The position numbers and the translations under genes are program-made. Source: Microvirga lotononidis (GTDB taxonomy: Bacteria; Pseudomonadota; Alphaproteobacteria; Rhizobiales; Beijerinckiaceae). From it: a DNA stretch of 64,000 nucleotides. Of this stretch, positions 9,506 to 18,730 are shown piece after piece. The notes under the pieces were generated by a model. The model was not told the origin of the DNA. It did not search any database and saw only the letters and a list, made by a program, of their open reading frames with translations. How positions within the stretch are numbered: position 1 is the first letter of the stretch; each line of letters begins with the position of its first letter. The stretch lies in NCBI RefSeq assembly GCF_034627025.1, contig NZ_CP141048.1, positions 62,001-126,000 on the forward strand. Reading direction: 5' to 3'.

Positions 9506-10393
9506 TCACTCCACATTCTGAACCTGCTCGCGGAATTGCTCGATCACGGCCTTCAATTCAAGCCCGATCCGCGAGAGGGATACGTCGTTGGCCTTCGCAC
9601 ACAGGGTATTCGCCTCGCGGCCGAACTCCTGCGCCAGAAAATCGAGCCGTCGGCCGACCGATCCGCCCTCCTGCAGCAGTCCCCTCGCGGCATCCACATG
9701 GGCGCGCAAACGGTCGAGCTCCTCGCGGATGTCGGCCCGCGCGGCGATGAGCACGGCCTCCTGATGCAGCCGCGCCGGATCGAGGCTGGTCTTGCCGTCG
9801 AGCAACTCGGCGATCTGCGCCTCCAGGCGGGCGCGAATGGCGTCGGGCTGACGGGCCGGCGCCGCTTCGGCTTCGTCGACGAGGCGCGAGATGATGTCGA
9901 GCTGCTGGCCGAGGACGGCAGCGAGCGCCTGCCCCTCCTTCAGTCGCACCGCCTTGAGCGATTCGATCAGCGCGCCGATCCCTGCCCGCAAGGCCGCCAC
10001 GAGGTCCTCGTCCTGCAATGGATCGGCGGCATCGTCGTCGAGCTCGACCACGCCGCGCACCGACAGGAGACCGTCGAGGGAAGCAGGCTGCACGTTGTCC
10101 GGGAGCGACAGGCCGCCGATGGCCGAGAGCAGCGATTGCAGCACGTCCTGGTTCACGCGCAGCTTGGGTGCGGACGTCGCCTTGCCGAGCGCCAGATTGA
10201 GCTGGCCCTGGCCGCGGGTCAGGGCCTTGAGGATCAGGCCCCGCGCTTCCTCGCCGATGGTGTCGAGACCCGAGGGAGTTCGGACGCGGACCTCGAGGCC
10301 ACGTCCGTTCACCGTCTTGAGCTCCCAGGCCCATTGATAGGATCCGGTGACGCCGGCCTCACGGGCGAAGCCGGTCATGCTCGCAATGGACAT
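9506..10393 (-). CDS. yicC: YicC-family endoribonuclease
   Basis: A 295-residue YicC/YloC family protein. The N-terminal signature MSIASMTGFARE and the C-terminal DUF1732 segment GRRLDFLAQEFGREANTLCAKA are diagnostic. Members of the family have been reported as endoribonucleases that affect RNA decay; the exact targets here are unknown. The gene is directly upstream of gmk, a conserved pair. It is separated from mltG by a hairpin with a T-tract, so it may be transcribed mainly from its own promoter in the 10394-10485 gap. Confidence 0.9.
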   Translation of the reverse strand: MSIASMTGFAREAGVTGSYQWAWELKTVNGRGLEVRVRTPSGLDTIGEEARGLILKALTRGQGQLNLALGKATSAPKLRVNQDVLQSLLSAIGGLSLPDNVQPASLDGLLSVRGVVELDDDAADPLQDEDLVAALRAGIGALIESLKAVRLKEGQALAAVLGQQLDIISRLVDEAEAAPARQPDAIRARLEAQIAELLDGKTSLDPARLHQEAVLIAARADIREELDRLRAHVDAARGLLQEGGSVGRRLDFLAQEFGREANTLCAKANDVSLSRIGLELKAVIEQFREQVQNVE

Positions 10394-10414
10394 ACGCTAA
10401 CCTCGAACGGAATG

Positions 10415-10445
10415 AAAAAACCGGCGCGACCATAATGCGCGCCGG
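10415..10445 (-). terminator. Rho-independent terminator after mltG
   Basis: An 8-bp GC-only stem (10438-10445 pairing with 10421-10428, loop 9 bases) is followed on the minus strand by TTTTTT (complement of 10415-10420). It lies 41 bases past the mltG stop and before yicC, so it should end or attenuate the fab-mltG transcript. Confidence 0.75.
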
Positions 10446-10485
10446 TGCAAGTGTCGACGAGCGATCTCGATCCAGCCTAGGCGGT

Positions 10486-11850
10486 TCACGGCTGCCGGAG
10501 GGCCGGAACGTTCTTCGGACTGTTCAGATCGAAGCTCTTGTTCTTGAGCGGATCCTTTTCGGTTCCCTCACTGGCGTCGAAGCCGCGTCCCAGACGCCCG
10601 CCGGCCGTGGGCTGTGCATTGGCGGAACCACGCAGGGCGGGCGGCGCACCGGCAGGCAGGTTCGTCTGCTCGCCATCCGGCACCACCCGGTCGACGTCGT
10701 CGGCTCCAGGCGCCGGGCGGGTCTTCTCGATCTGCCGCCAGCGCGCCACGTTGCGCTGATGCTGCTCGTACGATTCGGCGAAGGCATGGCCTCCCGAGCC
10801 GTCGGCCACGAAGTACAGATCCTTGGTGCGCGAGGGGTTGGCTACGGCTTCGAGGGCGGCGCGGCCCGGATTGGCGATCGGCCCGGGCGGAAGGCCTTCG
10901 ACCACATAGGTGTTGTAGGGCGTCGCAGCCTCGATCTCGCTGCGCAGGATGCCGCGTCCCAGCGTGCCTTTGCCGCCGACCAATCCGTAGACGATGGTCG
11001 GATCGGACTGGAGCTTCATTCGCCTCTGCAGGCGGTTGATGAAGACGCCGGCCACACGGGTGCGCTCGTCCGCCCGGCCCGTCTCCTTCTCGACGATGGA
11101 GGCCAGGATCACGAGTTCTTGCGGGGACTTGATCGGCAGCTCGTTCGAGCGGCGCTGCCAGATCTGCTCGATGGCCTGGCGCTGGGCCGCCTGCATGGTG
11201 GCGATGATCTGCTGGCGGGTCGTGCCGCGCTCGAACTTGTAGGTATCGGGCAGGAGCGAGCCTTCGCGCGGGGTTTCGGCCACGTCGCCGGTGAGGATCT
11301 CGTGCTCGTAGAGCCGGCCGACGATCTGCTCGCTGGTCAGCCCCTCGGGAATCGTCACTGCATGCAGGATCGCCTTGCCCTGGATGAGGGTATCGATGGC
11401 ATCCTCGATGCTGGTGCCGGCCTTGAACTGGAACTCGCCGGCCTTCAGCTGACCGCGCTGCCGGTTCATATGGGCATAGATCTGGAACAGCAGCGGCTGG
11501 TTGATGACGCCCTCGTCCTTGAGGATGTTGGCGATCTCGCCCGTGCCGGTGTTGCGGGGAATCACGACGACCTTGTCGCTCTGCAGGGGGCCCTGGACCG
11601 TCACCTCGTGCTGCAGCACGGAGAAGCCGAAGATCCCGGCGATCGCCAGAGCCACGAACAGGGTCAACAGGCCGCTCAGGAGCGACAGCATTCCCCTGCG
11701 GCGGCGGCGGAGTTTCGGTGGCGGGGGCGGAGCCATCGACGGCTTGATGGCTTCATTGGGAGACCGGGGGGCGAGACGGGGCTGCGCCGATCCGTGATCG
11801 GGTTCGTCGACCGGAGGGAGAAGGATCTTTTTCTTTCGTCCGAACATCAC
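10486..11850 (-). CDS. mltG: Endolytic transglycosylase MltG
   Basis: A 454-residue YceG/MltG protein that cleaves nascent glycan strands and so ends peptidoglycan polymerisation. The order is a basic proline-rich cytoplasmic segment, one membrane helix near residues 54-77 (LLSGLLTLFVALAIAGIFGF), a LysM-like subdomain, then the catalytic domain. The catalytic glutamate is in ASIVEKETGRADERTRVAGVF, and SDPTIVYG and TPYNTYVVEGLPPGPIANPG follow. After the catalytic domain comes a C-terminal tail of about 90 residues, rich in proline, arginine and charged residues and probably disordered. It lies downstream of fabF and upstream of yicC-gmk, the usual rhizobial order. Confidence 0.92.
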   Translation of the reverse strand: MMFGRKKKILLPPVDEPDHGSAQPRLAPRSPNEAIKPSMAPPPPPKLRRRRRGMLSLLSGLLTLFVALAIAGIFGFSVLQHEVTVQGPLQSDKVVVIPRNTGTGEIANILKDEGVINQPLLFQIYAHMNRQRGQLKAGEFQFKAGTSIEDAIDTLIQGKAILHAVTIPEGLTSEQIVGRLYEHEILTGDVAETPREGSLLPDTYKFERGTTRQQIIATMQAAQRQAIEQIWQRRSNELPIKSPQELVILASIVEKETGRADERTRVAGVFINRLQRRMKLQSDPTIVYGLVGGKGTLGRGILRSEIEAATPYNTYVVEGLPPGPIANPGRAALEAVANPSRTKDLYFVADGSGGHAFAESYEQHQRNVARWRQIEKTRPAPGADDVDRVVPDGEQTNLPAGAPPALRGSANAQPTAGGRLGRGFDASEGTEKDPLKNKSFDLNSPKNVPALRQP

Positions 11851-12027
11851 GCCGCTTTTCTCGTATCGGCCGGCGGTCCTGCCGGTCCGCCGACACCCTA
11901 ACAGGGATTATGGCGAAAAGCCGTAACAGACCTCCCCGCCCTCGCATCGGACCCGAAATCGGCGCATCGCTCGCGTGGACAACCGGTCCACTGTCGCTGA
12001 CGTGGCCCTTCGGGTCCGCACGATGCG

Positions 12028-13290
12028 CTATGCTACGCGACGAAGAATGAGCGAAGCGTTAGTCCCGCCGAACCCGAAGGAGTTCGACAAGGCGGTGTTG
12101 ATCTCCTTCCGCTTGGCCTTTTTAGGCACGAGATCGATCGCCGTCTCGACGGAGGGGTTGTCCAGGTTGATGGTCGGCGGAGCGATCCCGTCCCGGATCG
12201 CCAGCACCGAGAAGATCGCTTCCACGGCGCCCGCGGCCCCCAGGAGATGGCCGATGGCGGACTTCGTGGAGGACATGGTCAGCTTGTCCGCCGCATTGCC
12301 GACGATCCGTTCGATGGCTTTCAGCTCGATCTCGTCACCCAGCGGCGTCGAGGTGCCGTGCGCGTTCACATAGTCGATTTCGGACACCTGGATGCCGGCG
12401 CGCTTGATGGCGGCGGACATGCAGCGATAGGCCCCGTCGCCGTCCTCGGACGGCGAGGTGATGTGATAGGCATCGCCGGACAGGCCGTAGCCGATGACCT
12501 CGGCATAGATCTTGGCGCCGCGCGCCTTGGCATGCTCGTATTCTTCCAGAACGACGACGCCTGCGCCCTCGCCCATGACGAAGCCGTCACGGTCCTTGTC
12601 GTAGGGGCGCGAGCCGCGGGTCGGATCGTCGTTGAAATTCGTCGACAGGGCGCGGCAGGCGGCGAAACCCGCGATGGAAAGGCGGTTGATCGGGGATTCC
12701 GTGCCGCCGGCCACCATCACATCCGCATCGCCGAGGGCGATGAGGCGGGCCGCGTCGCCGATGGCGTGGGCGCCGGTGGAGCAGGCCGTCACGACCGCAT
12801 GGTTCGGCCCCTTCAGGCCATGCTCGATGGACACGTAGCCGCCGGCCAGATTGATGAGGCGTCCGGGGATGAAGAAGGGCGAGATGCGCCGGGGACCGCG
12901 CTCGATCAGGGTGGCCGAGGCCTCGTAGATGCCGCCGATGCCGCCGATGCCGGAGCCGATCAGCACGCCGGTCGCGCATTGATCCTCGTAAGTCTTGGGC
13001 TCCCAGCCGGAATCCCGCAGGGCCATGGTGGAGGCAGCCATCGCATAGACGATGAAGGGATCGACCTTGCGCTGCTCCTTGGGCTCCATCCATTCGTCGG
13101 CGTTGAAGGTGCCGTTGGAACCGTCGCCGCGCGGGATCTGGCAGGCGATCTGGCACGCGAGATCATCGACCTGAAAATCCGTGACCTTGCCGGCCCCGCT
13201 CTGCCCCTCGACGAGGCGGGACCATGTGGCGTCGACACCGCTTCCAAGCGGAGTGACCATGCCAAGACCTGTGACAACTACCCGGCGCAT
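12028..13290 (-). CDS. fabF: Beta-ketoacyl-ACP synthase II
   Basis: A 420-residue KAS II condensing enzyme of type II fatty acid synthesis. The active-site cysteine is in VTACSTGAHAIGDA, and the two catalytic histidines are in VNAHGTSTPLGD and SAIGHLLGAAGA. It begins MRRVVVTGLGMVTPLGSG, preceded by a GGGCAGGAA ribosome-binding site. It sits right after acpP, its acyl-carrier substrate, with an inverted repeat in the 69-base gap. It extends acyl-ACP by two carbons and takes part in temperature control of membrane lipids in other bacteria. Confidence 0.96.
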   Translation of the reverse strand: MRRVVVTGLGMVTPLGSGVDATWSRLVEGQSGAGKVTDFQVDDLACQIACQIPRGDGSNGTFNADEWMEPKEQRKVDPFIVYAMAASTMALRDSGWEPKTYEDQCATGVLIGSGIGGIGGIYEASATLIERGPRRISPFFIPGRLINLAGGYVSIEHGLKGPNHAVVTACSTGAHAIGDAARLIALGDADVMVAGGTESPINRLSIAGFAACRALSTNFNDDPTRGSRPYDKDRDGFVMGEGAGVVVLEEYEHAKARGAKIYAEVIGYGLSGDAYHITSPSEDGDGAYRCMSAAIKRAGIQVSEIDYVNAHGTSTPLGDEIELKAIERIVGNAADKLTMSSTKSAIGHLLGAAGAVEAIFSVLAIRDGIAPPTINLDNPSVETAIDLVPKKAKRKEINTALSNSFGFGGTNASLILRRVA

Positions 13291-13320
13291 GAATTCCTGC
13301 CCTATCGATCAATATAATTC

Positions 13321-13347
13321 GGGCGTCGGATGAGTCACCCGACGCCC
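13321..13347 (-). repeat. Inverted repeat between acpP and fabF
   Basis: A 9-bp perfect stem, GGGCGTCGG at 13321-13329 pairing with 13339-13347, with a 9-base loop. On the minus strand it is followed by GAATTATATTG rather than a T-run, so it is at best a weak terminator. It may instead protect the abundant acpP message from 3' decay and lower readthrough into fabF. Confidence 0.5.
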
Positions 13348-13359
13348 TTTCCAGCCCTG

Positions 13360-13596
13360 TTAGGCTGCGTTCTTCTCGAGGAAGCGGATGGCGTCGCCGA
13401 CCGTCACGATGGTCTCAGCCGCGTCGTCCGGGATCTCGACGTTGAACTCTTCCTCGAACGCCATCACCAGCTCGACCGTATCCAGGCTGTCGGCGCCCAG
13501 GTCGTCGATGAAGTTGGCGTTGTCGGTCACCTTGTCGGCTTCGACGCCGAGGTGCTCGACAACAATCTTCTTCACGCGATCAGCGACGTCACTCAT
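13360..13596 (-). CDS. acpP: Acyl carrier protein
   Basis: A 78-residue acidic helical carrier protein. The phosphopantetheine attachment serine is in [20 protein letters not shown] near residue 37. GAGGAAAAAACG before the ATG is a strong ribosome-binding site, fitting high expression. It carries growing acyl chains between FabD, FabG and FabF, which are all encoded beside it. The 234-base gap upstream towards fabG probably contains its promoter. Confidence 0.97.
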   Translation of the reverse strand: MSDVADRVKKIVVEHLGVEADKVTDNANFIDDLGADSLDTVELVMAFEEEFNVEIPDDAAETIVTVGDAIRFLEKNAA

Positions 13597-13830
13597 CGTT
13601 TTTTCCTCAGTGGCTGCCGCCTCAGGAATTGGGCGGATTAAGAAATCAAATTAGATCAGCTGTTCAGCTGACAACGCTGAAACGGCTACCCTGCGCCGTG
13701 CAAAGCCGCATTTTTAAGCGCCGGTCAACCCCTTTGACCTGATCGGGATCATGCTTAACACAAGCTTATCCTCTCTGGCGAGGGGTGAACGGCACCTGCA
13801 AACAGATTCCGGAACAGGCGATAAGTTCCT
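13597..13830. other. Intergenic region between acpP and fabG
   Basis: No gene is seen in these 234 bases. The region is less GC-rich than the flanking genes and contains TTGACC on the minus strand (complement of 13723-13728), which could be part of an acpP promoter, but the -10 is not convincing. A small palindrome around ATCAGCTGTTCAGCTGA lies near 13655-13670. Confidence 0.4.
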
Positions 13831-14568
13831 TTAGAACATAGCCATTCCGCCGTTGACGTGCAGGGTTTGACCCGTCACGTAGGCGGCCTCGGCGGAGGCG
13901 AGATAAACAACCGACGAGGCGATCTCATCCCCCTGGCCGAGCCTTCCCATAGGGATGGTGCCGAGGATGCCCTCGCGCTGCTTCTCGTTCAGCACGTCGG
14001 TCATGGGCGACGCGATGAAGCCCGGGGCGACGCAGTTGACCGTGATGTTGCGGCTCGCCACCTCGGCGGCGAGCGCCTTGGTCATCCCGATCAGGCCCGC
14101 TTTCGAGGCCGCGTAATTGCCCTGTCCCGGATTGCCCGTCGAACCCACGACCGAGCCGATATTGACGATCCGACCGTAGCGCCGGCGCATCATGCCCTTC
14201 ACGGCCGCCCGCGACAGGCGGAAGGAGGCGGTCAGGTTCACGGCGATGACCGTGTCCCATTCCTCGTCCTTCATGCGCATGAACAGGTTGTCCTTGGTCA
14301 CGCCCGCGTTGTTGACCAGGATGTCGAGGCCGTCCATGGCGGCCTCTGCCGCCGGGACGAGGGCCTCGACCGAATCCTTGTCCGCCAAGTTCGCCTCGAC
14401 GACGTGGACCCGCTCGCCCAAGGACGAGGCCAGCTCGTCGAGGGCCGAGCGTCGGGTGCCCGACAGGGTCACGATCGCGCCCTGGGCGTGGAGGGAGCGG
14501 GCGATGGCGCCGCCGATACCGCCTGTGGCGCCGGTGACGAGAGCCTTGCGGCCGGTGAGATCGAACAT
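13831..14568 (-). CDS. fabG: 3-oxoacyl-ACP reductase
   Basis: A 245-residue short-chain dehydrogenase that reduces 3-oxoacyl-ACP with NADPH. The dinucleotide motif is TGATGGIGGAIA near residue 13, NNAG lies near residue 86, and the catalytic Ser is in NIGSVVG with Tyr/Lys in YAASKAG. AAGGAG precedes the ATG. It lies 10 bases downstream of fabD and upstream of acpP, so assignment to fatty acid synthesis rather than another SDR role is secure. Confidence 0.95.
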   Translation of the reverse strand: MFDLTGRKALVTGATGGIGGAIARSLHAQGAIVTLSGTRRSALDELASSLGERVHVVEANLADKDSVEALVPAAEAAMDGLDILVNNAGVTKDNLFMRMKDEEWDTVIAVNLTASFRLSRAAVKGMMRRRYGRIVNIGSVVGSTGNPGQGNYAASKAGLIGMTKALAAEVASRNITVNCVAPGFIASPMTDVLNEKQREGILGTIPMGRLGQGDEIASSVVYLASAEAAYVTGQTLHVNGGMAMF

Positions 14569-14578
14569 GCAGGGCTCC

Positions 14579-15526
14579 TTATGCGGTCAGAGAGGCTTTG
14601 AAGGCGGCGACATCCTCAGGGGTGCCGATGGCCGTAGCCGTGGTCCCGGCGGCGATGCGCTTCACGAGCCCGGTCAGGACTTTGCCCGACCCGACTTCAT
14701 AAAATGCTTCGACACCCTGGGCGGCGATATAGGCCACGCTCTCGCGCCAGCGGACCGTCCCGGTGACCTGGCGGACGAGCGCATCCCGGATCGCCGCCGG
14801 GTCGGTGATGGGCCCGGCTTCCACGTTCGCCACGACCGGAACCACGGGAGCATTCACGGTCACGCCGGCCAGGGCCTCGCGCATGGCGTCGGCGGCGGGC
14901 TGCATGAGAGCGCAATGGAAGGGGGCGGACACGGCGAGCATCACGGCGCGTTTCGCGCCCTTGGTCTGGGCGATCGCCACGGCCCGTTCCACGGCGGCCT
15001 TATGGCCGGAAACGACCACCTGGGCGCCGCCATTGTCGTTGGCCGCGTCGCAGACCTCGCCCTGAGCCGCCTCGCCGGCGACCTCAAGGGCAGCGTCGTA
15101 TTCCAGGCCGAGAAGCGCCGCCATGGCGCCCTGCCCTACGGCGACGGCGCCCTGCATGGCATTGCCGCGAATCCGCAGCAGGCGGGCCGTATCGGAGATC
15201 GAAAGGCTGCCGGCGGCGGCGAGCGCCGAATATTCGCCCAGCGAGTGCCCGGCCACGAAGGCGGCATGCTTCTTGAGGTCGAGACCGGCCTCGGCCTCCA
15301 GCACCCGGATCGCCGCCAGGCTCACGGCCATCAGAGCCGGCTGGGTGTTGGCCGTGAGGGTCAGCTCCTCGGCCGGGCCTTCCCACATGATGGTGGAAAG
15401 CCTCTGGGAGAGAGCCTCGTCCACCTCGTCGAAAACGGCCTTGGCCACCGGAAAGGCGTCGGCCAGGGCCTTGCCCATGCCGACGGCCTGGCTTCCCTGG
15501 CCGGGAAAAATGAATGCGCGCTTCAT
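14579..15526 (-). CDS. fabD: Malonyl-CoA:ACP transacylase
   Basis: A 315-residue FabD that loads malonate onto ACP. It begins MKRAFIFPGQGSQAVGMGKAL. The nucleophile elbow is GHSLGEYSALAA near residue 92, and the catalytic histidine is in SAPFHCALMQPA. The frame is open 15 codons further upstream, but MKRAFIFPGQG is the standard N-terminus, so I start at 15526. It is the first gene of the fabD-fabG-acpP-fabF run. Confidence 0.95.
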   Translation of the reverse strand: MKRAFIFPGQGSQAVGMGKALADAFPVAKAVFDEVDEALSQRLSTIMWEGPAEELTLTANTQPALMAVSLAAIRVLEAEAGLDLKKHAAFVAGHSLGEYSALAAAGSLSISDTARLLRIRGNAMQGAVAVGQGAMAALLGLEYDAALEVAGEAAQGEVCDAANDNGGAQVVVSGHKAAVERAVAIAQTKGAKRAVMLAVSAPFHCALMQPAADAMREALAGVTVNAPVVPVVANVEAGPITDPAAIRDALVRQVTGTVRWRESVAYIAAQGVEAFYEVGSGKVLTGLVKRIAAGTTATAIGTPEDVAAFKASLTA

Positions 15527-15931
15527 CGGGAGCGGACCCCTTCCTTGATAGAATCCGCGCGGGACTCGCACCGGGACGCTGAGGAGTCAAGGCAGAGAAC
15601 ACGCCGGCCGGCACTTGACCTGTTTATCAGATAAGGCGGCGCCAGCCGGTCAGAAGACTTTTATCGATGCCGCCTCGCCGGACGCCGAGCATGATCATAA
15701 GCCAAGCGATGGAATGCCCCGGCCCAAGCCGTCCCTTGCGTAAACCTGTCAACGCACACCTGAACTGACATGACAACGGCCCCGCTTGTAACGGCAGGGG
15801 CCCGGAGCGGGCGTGTGCGAGCGCACCTGCGGTTAAGTCCCTGCCGGAGAACGCTTCCTCTTGTTTTCTCGGTCCAACCGGTGTATCCGGTCCCCCTTCC
15901 GCTATTCTCATGACTGAAGAAGGAGCCCCGC
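15527..15931. other. Intergenic region between divergent fabD and rpoZ
   Basis: These 405 bases contain no reading frame I would support. They must hold promoters for both fabD (minus) and rpoZ (plus). Visible items are a TTGACC at 15615-15620 and a small hairpin ACCGG-N5-CCGGT at 15877-15891. A structured RNA cannot be excluded, but I see no recognisable one. Confidence 0.4.
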
Positions 15932-16339
15932 ATGGCTCGCGTGACCGTCGAAGACTGCATCGACAAGGTCGACAACCGGTTTGAGCTCGTTCTGCTGGCA
16001 AGCCACCGGGCCCGCCTCATTTCGTCGGGTTCCCCGCTGACGATCGACCGCGACCGCGACAAGAACCCCGTCGTGGCGCTGCGCGAGATCGCCGACGAGA
16101 CGATCGCTCCCGATGACCTGAAGGAGCAGCTGATCCACTCGATGCAGAAATACGTCGAGGTGGATGAGCCGGAGGCCGAGGCCGTCCCCATGCTCAGCAA
16201 TACGGCCGCCGCACCCTCGACCGGCGGCGACAACGATGCGGACGTCCAGTTCGACCGCATGAGCGAAGAAGACCTGCTTCGCGGCCTGGAGGGCCTCGTG
16301 CCCCCGAGCAGCAGCGCGGACGACGACGACCGCGAATAA
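15932..16339 (+). CDS. rpoZ: RNA polymerase omega subunit
   Basis: A 135-residue omega subunit that helps assemble and stabilise RNA polymerase. The conserved N-terminus [23 protein letters not shown] is followed by the [11 protein letters not shown] segment near residue 48. The C-terminal half is an acidic, low-complexity extension ending DDDDRE, as in many alphaproteobacteria. GAAGGAG precedes the ATG. Omega contributes to ppGpp binding in other bacteria, and the next gene is the ppGpp enzyme rsh, a conserved pairing. Confidence 0.96.
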   Translation: MARVTVEDCIDKVDNRFELVLLASHRARLISSGSPLTIDRDRDKNPVVALREIADETIAPDDLKEQLIHSMQKYVEVDEPEAEAVPMLSNTAAAPSTGGDNDADVQFDRMSEEDLLRGLEGLVPPSSSADDDDRE

Positions 16340-16355
16340 GCTTCGCGACGATTTC

Positions 16356-16384
16356 AAAAGCCCGGCTCGATGCCGGGCTTTTTT
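16356..16384 (+). terminator. Rho-independent terminator after rpoZ
   Basis: An 11-bp stem AAAAGCCCGGC (16356-16366) pairs with 16372-16382 around a 5-base loop and runs into TTTTTT ending at 16384. It lies 16 bases after the rpoZ stop, so rsh is probably read mostly from its own promoter. Confidence 0.9.
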
Positions 16385-16521
16385 GTTGGCTGGCTTAACC
16401 ACGCCTCCGCATAGGCGGCCTGCGGCAAGCTATTCAGCTTGCGGTTGGAAGACGTTGTACAATATCTTCGATAGCTTCGTCATTTCAGCCAGATAACAGG
16501 ACCAAAGGGGATCACGGCCGC

Positions 16522-18693
16522 ATGATGCGCCAGTACGAACTTGTCGAGCGGGTCAAGCGTTACAACCCCTCGACCAACGAGGCGCTTCTCAACCGCGCTT
16601 ACGTGTATGCCATGATGGCCCATGGCAACCAGAAGCGCGCATCCGGCGACCTGTTCTTCGGCCATCCCCTCGAAGTGGCGGCGATTCTCACGGATCTGAA
16701 GCTCGACGATGCCACCATCGCGGCGGCGGTCCTCCACGACACGGTGGAGGACACGCAGGCGACCCTGGAAGAGATCAACAAGACCTTCGGGCCGCAGATC
16801 GGCGCTCTCGTCGACGGCCTGACCAAGATCAAGCGGCTGGACCTCGTCTCGAAGCGGGCGGCCCAGGGCGAGAACTTCCGCAAGCTCCTGCTGGCCATCG
16901 CGGACGACGTGCGCGTGCTGCTGGTCAAGCTCGCCGACCGCCTGCACAACATGCGCACCCTCCAGTTCATGCCGGCGGAGAAGCGCAAGCGCATCGCGGA
17001 AGAGACCCTCGACATCTACGCTCCGCTCGCCGGACGCATGGGTATCCAGGAAATGCGCGAGGAGCTGGAGGAGCTCGCCTTCCAGAACCTCGATCCCGAG
17101 GCCTACGAGGCCATCAAGCGCCACCTGCACGAGCTTTCCGCCCGAAGCGAGAAGCTCGTCGAGGAAATCGAGCGCACGCTGACGACCAAGCTGCGCGCTC
17201 AAGGCATCGAGGCGATGGTGACGGGACGTCAGAAGCGGCCCTATTCCATCTGGCGCAAGATGGAGCGGAAATCCGTCTCCTTCGAGCAATTGTCCGATAT
17301 CTTCGCGTTCCGGATCATCGTGAACACCATCGACGAGTGCTACCGGGCGCTGGGCGTCGTCCATACCAGCTGGCCGATGGTCCCGGGCCGCTACAAGGAC
17401 TACATCTCGACGCCCAAGCAGAACGACTACAGGTCGATCCACACGACGGTGATCGGCCCCGGCAGCCAGCGCGTCGAACTCCAGATCCGCACGGAAGACA
17501 TGGACGAGGTGGCGGAGTACGGCATCGCCGCCCACGCCCTCTACAAGGAGGGCGTCAACGACAATTCGCGCCTCGCCACGGAAAGCCGCGCCTATCAATG
17601 GCTGCGCCGGACCATCGACCTCCTCGCCGAGGGCGACAATCCGGAGGAGTTTCTCGAGCACACGAAGCTCGAACTCTTCCACGACCAGGTTTTCTGCTTC
17701 ACGCCCAAGGGGCGCCTCATCGCCCTGCCGCGCGGGGCGACGCCCATCGACTTTGCCTACGCGGTCCACACCGACGTGGGCAACACCGCCGTCGGCTGCA
17801 AGATCAACGGCCGCATGTCGCCGCTCCTGACGGAGCTGCAGAACGGCGACGAGGTGGAAATCGTCCGCGCCGAGGGGCAGACGCCTCCGGCCGCCTGGGA
17901 ATCGCTCGTGGTCACCGGCAAGGCCCGGGCCTCGATCCGCCGCGCCACCCGGGCCGCCGTGCGCCGGCAATATACGGGCCTGGGTCATCAGATCCTCGAG
18001 CGCGCCTTCGAGCGGGCCGGCCGTGCCTTCTCGGACGAGAAACTGAAGGGGGCCCTGCCCCGTCTGGCCCGAGTCTCGGTCGAAGACGTGCTGGCAGCCG
18101 TTGGCCGGGGCGAAATGTTCTCCGGCGACGTGGTGCGGGCCGTCTATCCCGACTACCTGGATGAGCGCCGTGCCGGCCCCGACGGCAAGGGCGGCGGGCA
18201 ACCCGACGGCGCCGGTAGAAAGGCCGCGAGCGAGCATCCGGGCGGCATTCCGATCCGCGGCCTCAACAAGGACATGCCGATCCGATTCGCTCCGGAGGGC
18301 GGCGCCGTGCCGGGAGACCGCATCGTCGGAATCCTCACCCCCGGCGAAGGGGTCACGATCTACCCGATCCAGTCGCCGTCCCTGGCGGCCTTCGACAACG
18401 AGCCGGATCGCTGGATCGACGTTCGCTGGGATCTGGAATCAGGCTCCGCGCAGCGTTTCCCGGCGCGCATCAAGCTGCAATCCATCAACGAGCCCGGTTC
18501 GCTCGCGCAGATCACGCAGGTCATCGCCGACCATGACGGCAACATCGACAACGTCTCCATGAAGCGGCGCACGCAGGATTTCACCGACGTGACCATCGAC
18601 CTGACGGTGTGGGACCTGAAGCACCTCAACGCCATCATCGCAGAGCTGCGCGCCAAGCGGGTCGTGAGCCGCGTCGACCGGGTGACCGGCTGA
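16522..18693 (+). CDS. rsh: Bifunctional (p)ppGpp synthetase/hydrolase
   Basis: A 723-residue long RelA/SpoT homologue. From the N-terminus it has an HD hydrolase domain with His in FGHPLEVAA (residue 48) and HD in VLHDTVEDT (residues 72-73); a synthetase domain with QNDYRSIHTTVIGP and VELQIRTEDMDEVAEYGIAAH; a TGS domain (CFTPKGRLIALPRGATPIDFAY); and a C-terminal ACT domain (SLAQITQVIADHDGNIDNVSM). The hydrolase residues are intact, so both activities are expected, as is usual for the single Rsh of alphaproteobacteria. It controls the stringent response to starvation. Two ATGs are adjacent at the start; I took the first. Confidence 0.95.
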   Translation: MMRQYELVERVKRYNPSTNEALLNRAYVYAMMAHGNQKRASGDLFFGHPLEVAAILTDLKLDDATIAAAVLHDTVEDTQATLEEINKTFGPQIGALVDGLTKIKRLDLVSKRAAQGENFRKLLLAIADDVRVLLVKLADRLHNMRTLQFMPAEKRKRIAEETLDIYAPLAGRMGIQEMREELEELAFQNLDPEAYEAIKRHLHELSARSEKLVEEIERTLTTKLRAQGIEAMVTGRQKRPYSIWRKMERKSVSFEQLSDIFAFRIIVNTIDECYRALGVVHTSWPMVPGRYKDYISTPKQNDYRSIHTTVIGPGSQRVELQIRTEDMDEVAEYGIAAHALYKEGVNDNSRLATESRAYQWLRRTIDLLAEGDNPEEFLEHTKLELFHDQVFCFTPKGRLIALPRGATPIDFAYAVHTDVGNTAVGCKINGRMSPLLTELQNGDEVEIVRAEGQTPPAAWESLVVTGKARASIRRATRAAVRRQYTGLGHQILERAFERAGRAFSDEKLKGALPRLARVSVEDVLAAVGRGEMFSGDVVRAVYPDYLDERRAGPDGKGGGQPDGAGRKAASEHPGGIPIRGLNKDMPIRFAPEGGAVPGDRIVGILTPGEGVTIYPIQSPSLAAFDNEPDRWIDVRWDLESGSAQRFPARIKLQSINEPGSLAQITQVIADHDGNIDNVSMKRRTQDFTDVTIDLTVWDLKHLNAIIAELRAKRVVSRVDRVTG

Positions 18694-18730
18694 GGACGGG
18701 ATGGTACATCGACAAGTGGATTGAGCAGCG

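Noticed and set aside
12247..13317. 356-codon plus-strand frame antisense to fabF
   Set aside because: Low-complexity Gly/Ala/Asp/Arg composition typical of the complement of GC-rich coding DNA; fabF is certain.
15600..15931. A structured RNA gene such as tmRNA or 6S RNA in the fabD-rpoZ gap
   Set aside because: Only small hairpins are visible, with no tag-peptide frame and no conserved 6S-like bulged helix that I could recognise.
16450..16470. Palindrome around TTGTACAA upstream of rsh as an operator
   Set aside because: The arms GAAGA/TCTTC are short and only one copy exists; I could not link it to any regulator.
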